A stretch of 64,000 bases of DNA from Roseateles toxinivorans (GCF_004362525.1 NZ_SNXS01000014.1:1-64000), one strand, 5' to 3'; shown: positions 27,599-36,736, numbered from the stretch's first letter. Numbers and translations are program-made. Notes: generated from the letters alone by a model not told the origin.

Positions 27599-28921
27599 AT
27601 GATTGAACCAATCCCACTTCCCGCCGCATTGGCCGCGACGCTGACCAAGACGGCGCACGAATTCGGCCTCCCGGGCTTGGCAATCAGTCTGGTGGCGCCA
27701 GGACGATGCAGCATCTTCACCGCTGGCGTCGAAGCGCCGGGTTCTCAGCGGCCGGTGACAGGCAGCACCTGGTTCTCTGTAGCCTCCCTGGGAAAGCACG
27801 TCACGGCCTGCGCGGTGCTGGACCTCGCACAGTCCGGCACGTTGGACCTGGAGGCGCCGATCGGCCGCTACCTGCCTGATGTGCCGTCCGCCTGGTCGAA
27901 GCGCACCGTGCTTTCCTTGCTTCGGCACACCAGCGGGTTGCCAGAGTACCTTGCTTACACCGATGCTGAGTCGGTGCCGGAACGGCGCGACGGGTTCATG
28001 AGAACCTATGGGGGCATGGCCACGGCCTTCGAGCCGGACCAAGGGTGGATCTATACCAACACCAACTACATCCTGCTTGGCTTCCTGATTGCGCAGCTTG
28101 CTCGGCGGCCCTACGCCGCAGCGGTCCAGGCGCTTTTCGATCGGGTTAATTGTGTGGGTGCGACGGTGGCCGGTCCGCAATGGACACGCGAGGCCAACGA
28201 GCAGGGGCTGGGCATCGCGGGCCGCGATGTGGCCAGTGCCCAGCGTGAGGTGATTGGTGACGGCGATATCTCCTTCACAGCTCAGGGTGCGCTGGCCTGG
28301 CTGCAAGCTTTGCTGGGCGACCAGTTGCTATCGGCGGCGAGCATGGCGACGATGTTCTCGCCTGCACCACTGCTCACCGGGCGCCCGTCGCCCTATGGGT
28401 GCGGCTGGTTCGTTGATACGTTGCGCGGGGCTGTCATCGGTCACCACGCGGGCCACTACGACGGCTGGACCGCGATGGCTTTCTTGTCTCCCGCCCACGG
28501 GTGCGGCGTAGTGGCCATGTGCAACTTGGCTCCGGGCAATACTCGTGCAGTGCGCCATCTGGCGCAGCTCGCCCTGGAGGGATTCGCACCTGGCAGCACG
28601 CCCTTGTCTCTACCGGGCATTCCCGATGACTCTCCAGCCCTTACTAGCATGGCAAAAGCGCAACTCCTTCGCAACGGAACGGCCTTGGATCAGGGCTGCT
28701 TTGCCGAGGAGTTGCTGAAAGTCGTGTCCCACGGCAATGCGGTGCGCAATGTCATTAACCTATGGGCGGGCGACGAGCCACTGGTCTTTGAGCTGGTGGA
28801 GCAGCAGTGCCGCGCGACACACCGGCTGCGGCGCTACCGCATCCGGTACACGCACCGCGTCGAGCACTTACTGGTGGGCACGACTTCAGAAAACAAGATC
28901 TACTGGGCCTGGCCACTTTGA
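27599..28921 (+). CDS. class-C beta-lactamase-like serine hydrolase (S12)
   Basis: 440 residues. The S12 catalytic elements are present: S-x-x-K in SVASLGKHV near residue 64, the Tyr motif in WIYTNTNYILLG, and an HxG-type third motif in GHHAGHYDGW. The last 110 residues form a separate small domain of the kind seen in D-aminopeptidases and other S12 peptidases. No signal peptide is obvious, and the start is close to the XRE gene's divergent promoter. Given the D-glutamate genes next door, a D-amino-acid peptidase or amidase is more likely than a beta-lactamase (inference). It overlaps the aminotransferase 3' end by 22 bases. Confidence 0.85.
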   Translation: MIEPIPLPAALAATLTKTAHEFGLPGLAISLVAPGRCSIFTAGVEAPGSQRPVTGSTWFSVASLGKHVTACAVLDLAQSGTLDLEAPIGRYLPDVPSAWSKRTVLSLLRHTSGLPEYLAYTDAESVPERRDGFMRTYGGMATAFEPDQGWIYTNTNYILLGFLIAQLARRPYAAAVQALFDRVNCVGATVAGPQWTREANEQGLGIAGRDVASAQREVIGDGDISFTAQGALAWLQALLGDQLLSAASMATMFSPAPLLTGRPSPYGCGWFVDTLRGAVIGHHAGHYDGWTAMAFLSPAHGCGVVAMCNLAPGNTRAVRHLAQLALEGFAPGSTPLSLPGIPDDSPALTSMAKAQLLRNGTALDQGCFAEELLKVVSHGNAVRNVINLWAGDEPLVFELVEQQCRATHRLRRYRIRYTHRVEHLLVGTTSENKIYWAWPL

Positions 28922-30099
28922 GCGGTCAAGGTGTGGCGCACCAGCTTCGCCAACGCCGCCACGCCCTGGGCTATCCGCGCAGGGGACTCCGTTGCGAAGG
29001 ACAGCCGGACCGCGTTGCGCATCGGGTTGCGTGCGAAGAACGCGGCGCCTGGCAGATAGCTCACCCCGTGCTTGATCGCCAGTGGCAACAGTGACGCACT
29101 GTCTATCTGTGGGGGCAGCGTCATCCAGAAGAACATGCCACCATCCGGAATCTGCCAGGTGGCGAGATCGCGCATATGCGTGTGCAAAGCCTGCGCCATG
29201 GCGTCGCGTCCGATTCGGTACCGGATTCGCACGTCGTCCAAGTGGCCATCCAGCATACCTGTGCGCAGCAGGTCAAGCACAATGTACTGCGCCAATGTCG
29301 AACTGTGCATATCAGCTGCCTGCTTGGCTTGCACGAGAAGGTCGTGTACCGGCAAGGGTGACACGGCATAGCCCAGACGCAAGCCGGGCGCCAGCACCTT
29401 TGAAAACGAACCCAGATAGATCGTGCCCTCAGGCCAATGAGCCGCCACGGGTGCCGCTGGCGGCTGGTCGAACCAAAGATCACCGTAGGGGTCGTCCTCG
29501 AGCAATGGCAGCCCCATGGATCGCGCCTGCGCCGCAATCTGCACGCGCCGCGCATGCGGAATGCAGCGCCCGGTCGGGTTCTGAAAGTTCGGCAGCAGGT
29601 ATAGCGCCCTGGCGCCGGCTAGCTCGGCCAGGCGTTCAGGCAGAGGCCCGGCGTCGTCACAAGCCGCCTCGATGGCGTCTGCCTCGTATGGCGCAAAGGC
29701 CTGCAGTGCGCCGAGATAGGTGGGCGCTTCGACCGCCACCTGGGTACCGTTTTCCAGCAGCATCTTGGCCACTAGGTCGAGTCCCTGCTGCGATCCACTG
29801 GTGATGAGCACTTGCGAGGCCTGGACGGCCAGACCGCGTTGACTCAGTCGCGCCGCGACCCATTCACGCAGCGCAAGCAGCCCTTCCGTCGTCGTGTATT
29901 GCAATGCTTCACGTGGATGCTGTGTCAGCACGCGATGCGAGGCCTCACGCACAGCCTCTGAGGGAAAACCGTCGGCCGATGGCAGTCCTCCGCCCAGCGA
30001 CACCAGACCAGGCTGGCCCATGAGCTTCATCAGCTCGAGGATCATCGATGGGGCGAGCAGGCGGGTCCGGTGTGCAAATCTGAAGACCTTGGCGTTCAT
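28900..30099 (-). CDS. PLP-dependent aminotransferase, 2-aminoadipate/LysN-like
   Basis: About 399 residues, fold type I. The pyridoxal Lys is in YLGSFSKVLAPGLRLGY. Other landmarks are ISFGGGLP-like VSLGGGLPSADGFP, LQYTTTEGLLALREWVA, PNFQNPTGRCIP and LLEDDPYGDLWFD. These place it in the MocR-like/LysN subgroup, without the GntR DNA-binding domain. LysN-type enzymes transaminate 2-aminoadipate, kynurenine and aromatic or branched amino acids. ATG 30099 is preferred because GGAAA lies upstream. It is divergent from the second TonB receptor. Confidence 0.9.
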   Translation of the reverse strand: MNAKVFRFAHRTRLLAPSMILELMKLMGQPGLVSLGGGLPSADGFPSEAVREASHRVLTQHPREALQYTTTEGLLALREWVAARLSQRGLAVQASQVLITSGSQQGLDLVAKMLLENGTQVAVEAPTYLGALQAFAPYEADAIEAACDDAGPLPERLAELAGARALYLLPNFQNPTGRCIPHARRVQIAAQARSMGLPLLEDDPYGDLWFDQPPAAPVAAHWPEGTIYLGSFSKVLAPGLRLGYAVSPLPVHDLLVQAKQAADMHSSTLAQYIVLDLLRTGMLDGHLDDVRIRYRIGRDAMAQALHTHMRDLATWQIPDGGMFFWMTLPPQIDSASLLPLAIKHGVSYLPGAAFFARNPMRNAVRLSFATESPARIAQGVAALAKLVRHTLTAQSGQAQ

Positions 30100-30212
30100 G
30101 TGTCGGGTTTCCAATCGGCTATTAAATGATCCATATGAGATTCAAGAATTTACGCTGGAGGCGCAAGCTCATGGTTGGATGCGCTTTGATCTAATCCGCG
30201 TATTCTCCGTTG

Positions 30213-30232
30213 ACGGACATTATACTAACCAA
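30213..30232 (+). promoter_or_regulatory. degenerate copy of the dgcN/M20 operator before the TonB receptor
   Basis: ACGGACA-TTATAC-TAACCAA aligns with the M20 operator GTGGATA-TTATAC-TATCCAC: identical spacer, three mismatches in the left arm, two in the right. It lies about 45 bases before the receptor ATG and contains the -10-like TATACT. Part of the likeness may come from a shared -10 box rather than a regulator site, hence the low confidence. Confidence 0.35.
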
Positions 30233-30274
30233 TACCATGGTCCGGCCAGACATCAACATCAAGGACTAGACCAC

Positions 30275-32407
30275 ATGGACACGTGTACATTCAAATGCTT
30301 GCTGACGCCGATTGCCGCTGTCGCGGTTGCCTGGCCAGCGATGGCGCAGACCGCCTCCAGCCCCGCTGAGGTTCTGCCGTCGGTAGTTGTAACTGCCTCC
30401 AAGCGCAGCCAGCTACTGATAGACGTGCCTTACTCGATCACGGCGATCGGTGGAAGCGAGATTGCCGACCGCGGCGTCACCGACATCCAGCAGATGCAAT
30501 CGGTGGTGCCGTCGCTGTTCATCAACCAGAACGCACCTGGTGCCAGCCGCATCCAGTTGCGCGGCCTATCGCAGGGCGTGGGTTTCGGCGCCGCGCTGGT
30601 TGGCACCTACCTCGACGAAATCTCGCTAAACATGCCGGATGCCCAACGGTCGCTCGACGTTCCCCTGGTCGACATGGCTCGCATCGAGGTATTGCGCGGC
30701 CCGCAAGGCACGCTGTATGGCGATGGTTCGATGGGCGGCACCATCCGCTTCATCACGCGGGCGCCGCGACTGGACAAGCTCGAGGGCAGCATTGAGGCCG
30801 GCTTCAGCCAAGTGAGCGGTGGCCAGACGGGCTGGCGGGCCAACGGCGTGGTGAACGTGCCCTTGTCGACCGGAGTCGCCGGCCTGCGACTGGTGGCAGG
30901 CCATGAAGACCTGCCGGGCTGGGTAGACAACAGCGCAAATGGCACCAAGGACATCAACAGCGCCAAGCGTGATTTCTTGCGCGGCAAGCTACTGGTAAAA
31001 CCGAGCGCGAATGTCGAGGTTTCGGCGATGTTCTTCCACACAGAAACCGACACCAAGAATGGTTCGGGTTCGAATGCCGACCGCAGCATCGCCTCGTACA
31101 TCGCGTCGCCGACCAAGGACAAGACCGATCTGTTCAATCTGGTCGCGAACGTCGACCTGGGCAGCGTGCGACTAGTCAGTTCCACCGGCTACCTCGATCG
31201 CAAGATCGACACCACCGCTGAACTGACGGCCGTCTTCGCCGGTGCGCCCTTCAAGGCGCTGATTCTGCCCAAGCCAACATCAGGCGGCGCCTACCGGCAA
31301 GACATGTCGCAGAAGATTACGACCCAGGAGATTCGCCTGGAGTCGGATGACATCGGGTCGCTGACCTGGACGGCGGGAGGTTACTACCGGAAGACCGACA
31401 CGCGTACCGTCACCTCGGATGTTTGGACCGATGCGACGTTTCGGCTGCAGGGTGGCTTTAACGGCACCGGGCCTACCAATGTGAAACAGTTGGCCTTGTT
31501 TGGTGAGCTGACCTATGCCCTATCGCCCAAGTTGTCACTCACTGGCGGACTGCGCTCGTTCAAGGAGAAGGCGGAAAACGTGGGCTCCAAGCTGCCGTCT
31601 GGCTTTGCGCCTCCAGGCACGCCTTCGACCCTTTATGACGACCATGCAGAGTTCAGCGCCACGACACCCCGGCTGAACATGCTGTGGCGCTACGCTCCCA
31701 AGGGCGCGCTCTATGCAACGGCCTCGAAGGGCTTCCGAAGCGGCGGCTTCAATGCCACGGCTACGCCACGCAACTACGGTCCCGAAGACATTGTCAGTTT
31801 CGAGATTGGCAATCGGGGCTCCCTGCTTGGCGACACTCTTCAATACGAAGTGGCCGCATATCACAACAAGTACAGCAACGTGCAGGCACAAGACCTGGCA
31901 CCTGGCTGCACGCCCGCCACATGTCAGGCACTCACGGTCAATTCCGGCAAGGCCTCCGGGCCGGGTCTGGACATAACGCTGTCGGCGGCGCTGACGAAAT
32001 CCGTGACGCTTGACGTGGCGCTAGGCTACTCGGACCTCGCCTATGACGTGACGACCGCGGAGCGCAACCAAGGCGATCCGTTGAACTTCGTACCCAAGAA
32101 GACGGCGTCGGTCTCGCTGAGCCAGCGATTCAACTGGGCGCCCGGCCTGCCCGGCATGGTCCGGTTGGACTACCAGCACTCCGATCCTGTGAAGTTCATC
32201 ATTCGCAACCAAGGTGTGAACGCCAGCGGCAACAGCCTCGACACATTGAACGCACGCATTGGGGTGGAGATGCCCACCTGGCAGCTCTACCTGGAGGGAA
32301 GGAATCTCACCAACGCAACCGGCGTCACTCTCCCGGGAATCTTCGGCTTGCCTGACTACAGGATCGCGCCACGCTCAATCGGCGTCTTGGCGCGAGCCCA
32401 GTTCTGA
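30275..32407 (+). CDS. TonB-dependent outer-membrane receptor
   Basis: 710 residues from MDTCTFKCLLTPIAAVAVAWPAMAQ (a signal peptide). The plug has LPSVVVTASKRSQ as TonB-box region and RIEVLRGPQGTLYGDGSMGGTIRF. The barrel ends SIGVLARAQF with a terminal Phe. AAGGA lies 9 bases before the ATG. Plug and barrel segments parallel the receptor at 4773-6947. Position between the aminotransferase and a convergent M20 peptidase, and a degenerate copy of the dgcN operator upstream, suggest uptake of a peptide or amino-acid polymer fragment (inference). Confidence 0.92.
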   Translation: MDTCTFKCLLTPIAAVAVAWPAMAQTASSPAEVLPSVVVTASKRSQLLIDVPYSITAIGGSEIADRGVTDIQQMQSVVPSLFINQNAPGASRIQLRGLSQGVGFGAALVGTYLDEISLNMPDAQRSLDVPLVDMARIEVLRGPQGTLYGDGSMGGTIRFITRAPRLDKLEGSIEAGFSQVSGGQTGWRANGVVNVPLSTGVAGLRLVAGHEDLPGWVDNSANGTKDINSAKRDFLRGKLLVKPSANVEVSAMFFHTETDTKNGSGSNADRSIASYIASPTKDKTDLFNLVANVDLGSVRLVSSTGYLDRKIDTTAELTAVFAGAPFKALILPKPTSGGAYRQDMSQKITTQEIRLESDDIGSLTWTAGGYYRKTDTRTVTSDVWTDATFRLQGGFNGTGPTNVKQLALFGELTYALSPKLSLTGGLRSFKEKAENVGSKLPSGFAPPGTPSTLYDDHAEFSATTPRLNMLWRYAPKGALYATASKGFRSGGFNATATPRNYGPEDIVSFEIGNRGSLLGDTLQYEVAAYHNKYSNVQAQDLAPGCTPATCQALTVNSGKASGPGLDITLSAALTKSVTLDVALGYSDLAYDVTTAERNQGDPLNFVPKKTASVSLSQRFNWAPGLPGMVRLDYQHSDPVKFIIRNQGVNASGNSLDTLNARIGVEMPTWQLYLEGRNLTNATGVTLPGIFGLPDYRIAPRSIGVLARAQF

Positions 32408-32418
32408 CGGACGTATCG

Positions 32419-32455
32419 CGGCGAACCCATGGCGCACATGTTCGTGGGTTCGCCG
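32419..32455. terminator. hairpin between convergent genes, possible bidirectional terminator
   Basis: Perfect 10-base arms, CGGCGAACCC and GGGTTCGCCG, enclose a 17-base loop in the 66-base gap between the TonB receptor and the M20 gene. There is no T-run after either arm, so intrinsic termination is uncertain. Confidence 0.4.
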
Positions 32456-32473
32456 GCCGTCGGTCCGCCGACT

Positions 32474-33619
32474 CTACTTCAGCGTCTCCATCAGGCGCAT
32501 CAACAGTCGCGCGCGAGGGATGATGCTGCTGATGTACAGCCGCTCGTCCAGGGTGTGAGCGCCGTCGCCGTCTACGCCCAGACCGTCGAGTGTCGGGGCG
32601 ATCGCGGCGGTGTAGTTTCCGTCGCTTCCGCCGCCGGTCTTCAGGTCGACAAGCTCGAAGCCGATCTCGGCCGCCAAGGTCTTGGCGTGCTCGTACAGTG
32701 CTGCAATTCCTGGTGTCTTTTCATAGCCCGGGCGGTTGATGCCTCCCTCAATGGTCAGTGTCACCCCCGGCACTTGCGGTTGAAGGGAGCGGATGCGGCG
32801 AACGATTTCTTCGCCGATCTCGGGATTGGGCAGTCGCACGTCGACTTCGATCGTCGCTGAGTCTGGGACGACGTTAGACCGCGTGCCTCCCTTGATCGCG
32901 CCCACGTTCACGGTCAACTCGCGGGCATAGTCGGTCATCGCTTCGAGCGTCAGCACCTGATGGGCGATCTCGCGGATAGCATTTCGGCCCAGGTGGTGTT
33001 CAACGCCGGCGTGCGCGGCCAGACCATGCGCCGTAATCACAAAGTTGGCAATTCCCTTGCGCGCCGTGACGACCTTGCCGCCAGAGCGCGCAGGCTCGGT
33101 GACCAGCACAAACTTCGCACGTTGAGCTTCGCGCTCAATGTGCTCGCGCGAGGTGTCGCTCCCCGTCTCCTCGTCGCTGACCATCAAGTGCCGCACCGGC
33201 AGGTGGGTCTTCAAGCCCTCGCGTGCGAGTTGTCGCAAGGCGGCCAGCGCAAGGTACGTGCCGCCCTTCATGTCCTCTGCCCCCGGCCCGTATGCGCGAT
33301 CGCCTTCGATGCGGAATGGCAGGGGGCCGGCCAAGGTGCCGATGGGGTGCACAGTGTCGATGTGGCTCAGCACGAGCACGCCAGGGCCGGCAGCGGCATC
33401 GGGTGGGCAGTGCCGGTCGTCAATGGCGAGCAGATGGTCGCCAAATCCATCGCGGCCGGCAATCCGCTCCACGCGCACGCCGATGGCCTCGTAGTCGGCC
33501 TGCACTCGTGCAGCCATGCGGGCCATACCATCTGGGTCATCGGTCGGGCTCTCGATCTCGATCCAGGCTCGAATTCCGGCCAAAATTTCATCCACATTGA
33601 GGGCGGGTGCAGTTGGCAT
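32474..33619 (-). CDS. M20 metallopeptidase, glutamate carboxypeptidase (CPG2)-like
   Basis: 381 residues from MPTAPALNVDEIL, a start supported by AAGGA 7 bases upstream. The M20 metal sites are all visible: SHIDTVHPIGT, GPGAEDMKGG (bridging Asp), SDEETGSDTS (catalytic and metal Glu), a dimer-domain His in HAGVEHHLGRNAI, and the late GGGSDGN. Domain order and motifs resemble carboxypeptidase G2, which removes C-terminal glutamate. No signal peptide is seen. It shares its operator with dgcN, which supports a role in releasing glutamate-type residues for that pathway (inference). Confidence 0.88.
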   Translation of the reverse strand: MPTAPALNVDEILAGIRAWIEIESPTDDPDGMARMAARVQADYEAIGVRVERIAGRDGFGDHLLAIDDRHCPPDAAAGPGVLVLSHIDTVHPIGTLAGPLPFRIEGDRAYGPGAEDMKGGTYLALAALRQLAREGLKTHLPVRHLMVSDEETGSDTSREHIEREAQRAKFVLVTEPARSGGKVVTARKGIANFVITAHGLAAHAGVEHHLGRNAIREIAHQVLTLEAMTDYARELTVNVGAIKGGTRSNVVPDSATIEVDVRLPNPEIGEEIVRRIRSLQPQVPGVTLTIEGGINRPGYEKTPGIAALYEHAKTLAAEIGFELVDLKTGGGSDGNYTAAIAPTLDGLGVDGDGAHTLDERLYISSIIPRARLLMRLMETLK

Positions 33620-33662
33620 ATACAAATCCTTATGTAATGGATGAAGTGGGCGGCCTAAATAA

Positions 33663-33682
33663 GTGGATATTATACTATCCAC
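33663..33682 (-). promoter_or_regulatory. M20 gene operator and -10 box
   Basis: GTGGATA, six bases, TATCCAC: the same arms and same spacing as the palindrome at the dgcN promoter. The minus-strand reading contains TATAAT (33669-33674), a perfect -10, giving a leader of about 43 bases to the M20 ATG. No good -35 is visible, so the promoter may need an activator. Confidence 0.7.
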
Positions 33683-33684
33683 AC

Positions 33685-34296
33685 GGATGGCAAGGCGGTT
33701 CAGCGGAACAAGGCCGCACCGGAAGCCAGTAGGCCGACCTGCTGCACATTGACGCCAAGAATCTGGGCTCCATCGTGAGGCCGAGCCATCGCGTAGCAGG
33801 CAATTGCAAGGACTCGGTGTGATGTTCCTGCACGGCTCATGCATGCCTCACGCTTGAGCCGATTGGCTCGGCGCCGCAACGCAAGCACGCCGTGGCTCAG
33901 AGCTGCGACGAACGCCTTTCGACTCCATGTGGCGGATGCCAGAGATCAGGTCGCCAGGGCGGGCCATGAGTCATTTGGTGCCTCGTTTCGAGTGGCTGTC
34001 CAGCTTGACATGAACCATCACTGTGCCCCCAGTGTGATGGGCTTGAGGTTCATGGTGTACATGGGCGCGGGAGGGCAATGCTACGAAAGCAGCAGCGACG
34101 GGCTCAGGTTTCTCCGTTCTTCGCCGACCTGCCTGGTTGGCATCGGGGTATGCGCCAGTGCGCATCACTGGGCTTGCAAGCCGCAGGCGCTGGGGGGATC
34201 TCTCGTTGAGCCCAATGTCATTCGATCTGTCGATTCGGTGAACGCCATGTAGCGGATAAAACGGCATCGTCAAATTGAATGGCCCGCGAAAGACAG
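33685..34296. other. 612-base intergenic region without an identifiable gene
   Basis: Several short frames occur on both strands. None has a recognisable domain, sensible composition and a ribosome site together. The left edge holds the upstream part of the M20 promoter. The right edge abuts the 3' end of the PAS-AraC gene. It may be another scar between modules. Confidence 0.5.
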
Positions 34297-35031
34297 CTAA
34301 TTGGAGCGCAGTCTTGCGCGATAGGCGCGAGGGCTGATTCCTTCAGTGGCCTTGAATCTTCGGCTGAACGCGCTGTGGTCCGCAAAGCCACACTCGTAGG
34401 CAATGGTGGCGATGGAAAGCTCTTGACGCTGCAACAACTGACGGGCCCGCTCCATCCGGGCGCGCTGCTGAAATTCTCCAGGAGACCGCCCGAGCAGTTG
34501 CATGAAGTCGCGGTCTAGTTGCGAGCTTGATACTCCCGCCGTCTTGGCCAGTAGGCCGAGCCCCAAAGCCTTCTCGGGGGCCTGACGCAGCCGATCCAAA
34601 GACTGTGCCACTCGATGAAGTCGCTGCCCCGCCGGGTCTTGGGCCTGCAGCCACTGCGCTGTGGCCACGACGCCGACGACGCGCGAGTTCGCGTTGCGCA
34701 CCGGAAAGCGCGAAAAGAATAGCCATTGGCCTTTGGAATCGACGGGAGGCTGAAGTCCATGGCTCAGCTCGAACTGCTGAGTACACGCACGTCCGGTGCT
34801 GAGAACCTGTCGGTCCAAGTCTTCATAGTGTCCGGCCCTTTCTACGCCGAAGAACTCAGCGGCTCGGAAGCCCAACATCTGCTGCGGATGACGTACGCCG
34901 ACAAGTTTGGCCATGGCGCGATTAGCTGCTCTGTACCGCAACTGCGCATCCTTGACGAAAAAAGGACACGATGTCAGGTGATCGAACATTTGCTCCATCA
35001 GGTCTAGGTCGAGTAGGCCGAGTCGGTTCAT
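34297..35031 (-). CDS. PAS-AraC transcriptional regulator
   Basis: 244 residues. The N-terminal half resembles a PAS sensor (LTSCPFFVKDAQLRYRAANRAMAKLVG ... FFSRFPVRNANSRVVGVVATAQ). The C-terminal 100 residues are an AraC HTH pair (LGLLAKTAGVSSSQLDRDFMQLLGRSPGEFQQ and SIATIAYECGFADHSAFSRRFKATEGISPRAYR). It is divergent from the two-enzyme operon at 35153-38059 and probably regulates it. Confidence 0.88.
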   Translation of the reverse strand: MNRLGLLDLDLMEQMFDHLTSCPFFVKDAQLRYRAANRAMAKLVGVRHPQQMLGFRAAEFFGVERAGHYEDLDRQVLSTGRACTQQFELSHGLQPPVDSKGQWLFFSRFPVRNANSRVVGVVATAQWLQAQDPAGQRLHRVAQSLDRLRQAPEKALGLGLLAKTAGVSSSQLDRDFMQLLGRSPGEFQQRARMERARQLLQRQELSIATIAYECGFADHSAFSRRFKATEGISPRAYRARLRSN

Positions 35032-35032
35032 C

Positions 35033-35073
35033 GCGCATCCTTTCGGGCAATTTGTTATTGTGCCAGGATGCGC
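35033..35073. promoter_or_regulatory. inverted repeat in the divergent PAS-AraC promoter region
   Basis: GCGCATCC (35033-35040) and GGATGCGC (35066-35073) are perfect inverted arms 25 bases apart, immediately upstream of the PAS-AraC start and before the divergent enzyme gene. The spacing fits two faces of a regulator dimer or tandem sites. The left arm touches the regulator's own start, which would suit autoregulation. Confidence 0.4.
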
Positions 35074-35152
35074 ACCTGGGGCGCGGCATGCTCTCTATCG
35101 CGCGGGGACGGGATTACGCAGAATTCTGGTCGTCCAAACAATGGAGACACAC

Positions 35153-36511
35153 ATGCCAGAAGGCCGTCACGCCCACGATCGACAGTGGTTGGTTCAGCCC
35201 AACTCAGAAGCATTTCTTGTGAACTTTCTCTCGCAGGCATTGCAGGAATCGCCTGCAGCAGCGGGCCTCGCAGGACAGCTGTTGGAGGGGGCTGGTGTGC
35301 GCTTGCGAGATATCGTCGATTTTGTGCAGTTCTGCTCTCCGGCGCTGACCGACGATCTCGCCGCAGCTGGATGGTCCCTTAGCCCAAGCGGCCATTGGGA
35401 GAACCGGCAGGGCCTGTTTCCTCCCTTTGTTCCAGGCGCGCGGACTACGATCTGGTTACGTGTGGAGTCGTTGAGTCAGTTCTTGGCCGCGCGAGGCTTG
35501 CAGGTCGAAATCGAGGGTGACGCCCATGGCACGCTGCGGCGCGCCCGGGTGTTCTCCGAGGGGCCGATCAGCTTTGGCGTAGTAGAGCGAAACGGTCATG
35601 CCGGCTTTGATGTGCCTGTGCTCAGTGATGCTCAGATCCGCTTTGCACGGATGCACTCGCAGAGTTTTCGCGCCCGTCGGCGACAGTTTGATGCAGTCGA
35701 GGATGGCCTGCGCCACACCGAGACCCTGGTGGATGAGGCAGTGCAGGACCTAGGACCGCATTGGGCATGCTCGCTGTGGCTAAGTGCCGAGCGCGAGTAC
35801 TGGTTGAGCCGCTGTTCCACGGGCCGGCTGCAAAAGGCCCGTCAAGACGCGTTGGGGATCGGTTGGGCCAACATCGATCACCACACATATGACGCTTCGC
35901 GCCAACACTTTCGGCACACGATCCGCATTCTGGAGAAACTCGGCTACCAATTGCGAGAGATGCTGTACGCCGGCGAGCTGGCCGGCTGGGGCAGTCAGGT
36001 ACTTGAGCAGCCGGTGATCGGGTCGACGATTTTCGCCGACGTTGATCTGGCTCCCGAGGAGCTGACCATCGACTTCGCTCATGACGTGTTGCCACCGCTG
36101 ATTCGGCATCGGCGCGCCGGGCTGCTAAGTGCGCTGTTAGGCGAATCGATCCTTGAAGCGGGTTTGAACCATGTGGCCGGGCTATTCGATCAGCGGAAAT
36201 TGCGGGAGCAGTTGCAGGCCCGGCAAGTGCGTTTGATGAGCCCTTTCTCCGACATGCCCCACCTCTATCAAGAACTTACGGACGGAGACTGGGTGGCAGT
36301 CGATCCGAGGCGGGTCGATGCACTGGAAGCCGCCGGCCACCTGTCGGCGGCGAACGCTGAACAGCTCCGCCAGCAAGGTTCGATCGGCACCCATTTGGAG
36401 AACATTGAGCGCAATGACGGCTTCAAAGGCTTCAACCGTGAGGGCATCGACAGCGTGTTGCGCAAGCTCGATCCTCGGGCCTATCTGACGACATCTTCAA
36501 TGTCAGCTTGA
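35153..36511 (+). CDS. unassigned enzyme with a VOC-like metal-binding region
   Basis: 452 residues from MPEGRHAHDRQWL (GGAG 7 bases upstream of ATG 35153). I do not recognise the family with certainty. A central stretch WANIDHHTYDASRQHFRHTIRILEKLG, followed by AGWGSQVLEQP and FADVDLAPEE, has the look of a vicinal-oxygen-chelate half-domain: an initial His pair, an amphipathic helix, and acidic residues at the end. The C-terminus has GFKGFNREGIDSVLRKLDPR. The next gene encodes a D-2-hydroxyglutarate-dehydrogenase-like flavoprotein, so a dioxygenase giving a 2-hydroxyacid, by analogy with 2-oxoadipate dioxygenase HglS, is a possible role. The HglS sequence itself does not obviously match. Confidence 0.5.
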   Translation: MPEGRHAHDRQWLVQPNSEAFLVNFLSQALQESPAAAGLAGQLLEGAGVRLRDIVDFVQFCSPALTDDLAAAGWSLSPSGHWENRQGLFPPFVPGARTTIWLRVESLSQFLAARGLQVEIEGDAHGTLRRARVFSEGPISFGVVERNGHAGFDVPVLSDAQIRFARMHSQSFRARRRQFDAVEDGLRHTETLVDEAVQDLGPHWACSLWLSAEREYWLSRCSTGRLQKARQDALGIGWANIDHHTYDASRQHFRHTIRILEKLGYQLREMLYAGELAGWGSQVLEQPVIGSTIFADVDLAPEELTIDFAHDVLPPLIRHRRAGLLSALLGESILEAGLNHVAGLFDQRKLREQLQARQVRLMSPFSDMPHLYQELTDGDWVAVDPRRVDALEAAGHLSAANAEQLRQQGSIGTHLENIERNDGFKGFNREGIDSVLRKLDPRAYLTTSSMSA

Positions 36512-36736
36512 AACGGCGATAAGGGCCTGCGTCGTTCGAATGCGAATCAGGCCCCTTTCGAAGTCCATTCCGATAAGCAAGGGCGTTGGTTCTGTCGCAA
36601 TTGGAATGCCCAGTTGCATTTGATCGCAGCGTCTTGCATCAGAGAACTCGATAGGTCAGTTCCGCGCCGGGGCATTCGGCGTTGCATGCCCGTTTGGCTA
36701 CTTGGATTCCACGTTGGGAACGTATACGCATTGACC

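Noticed and set aside
35153-36511. Direct assignment as HglS (2-oxoadipate dioxygenase)
   Set aside because: The remembered HglS/DUF1338 landmarks do not align with this protein. Only the gene context suggests it, so the entry is left unassigned.
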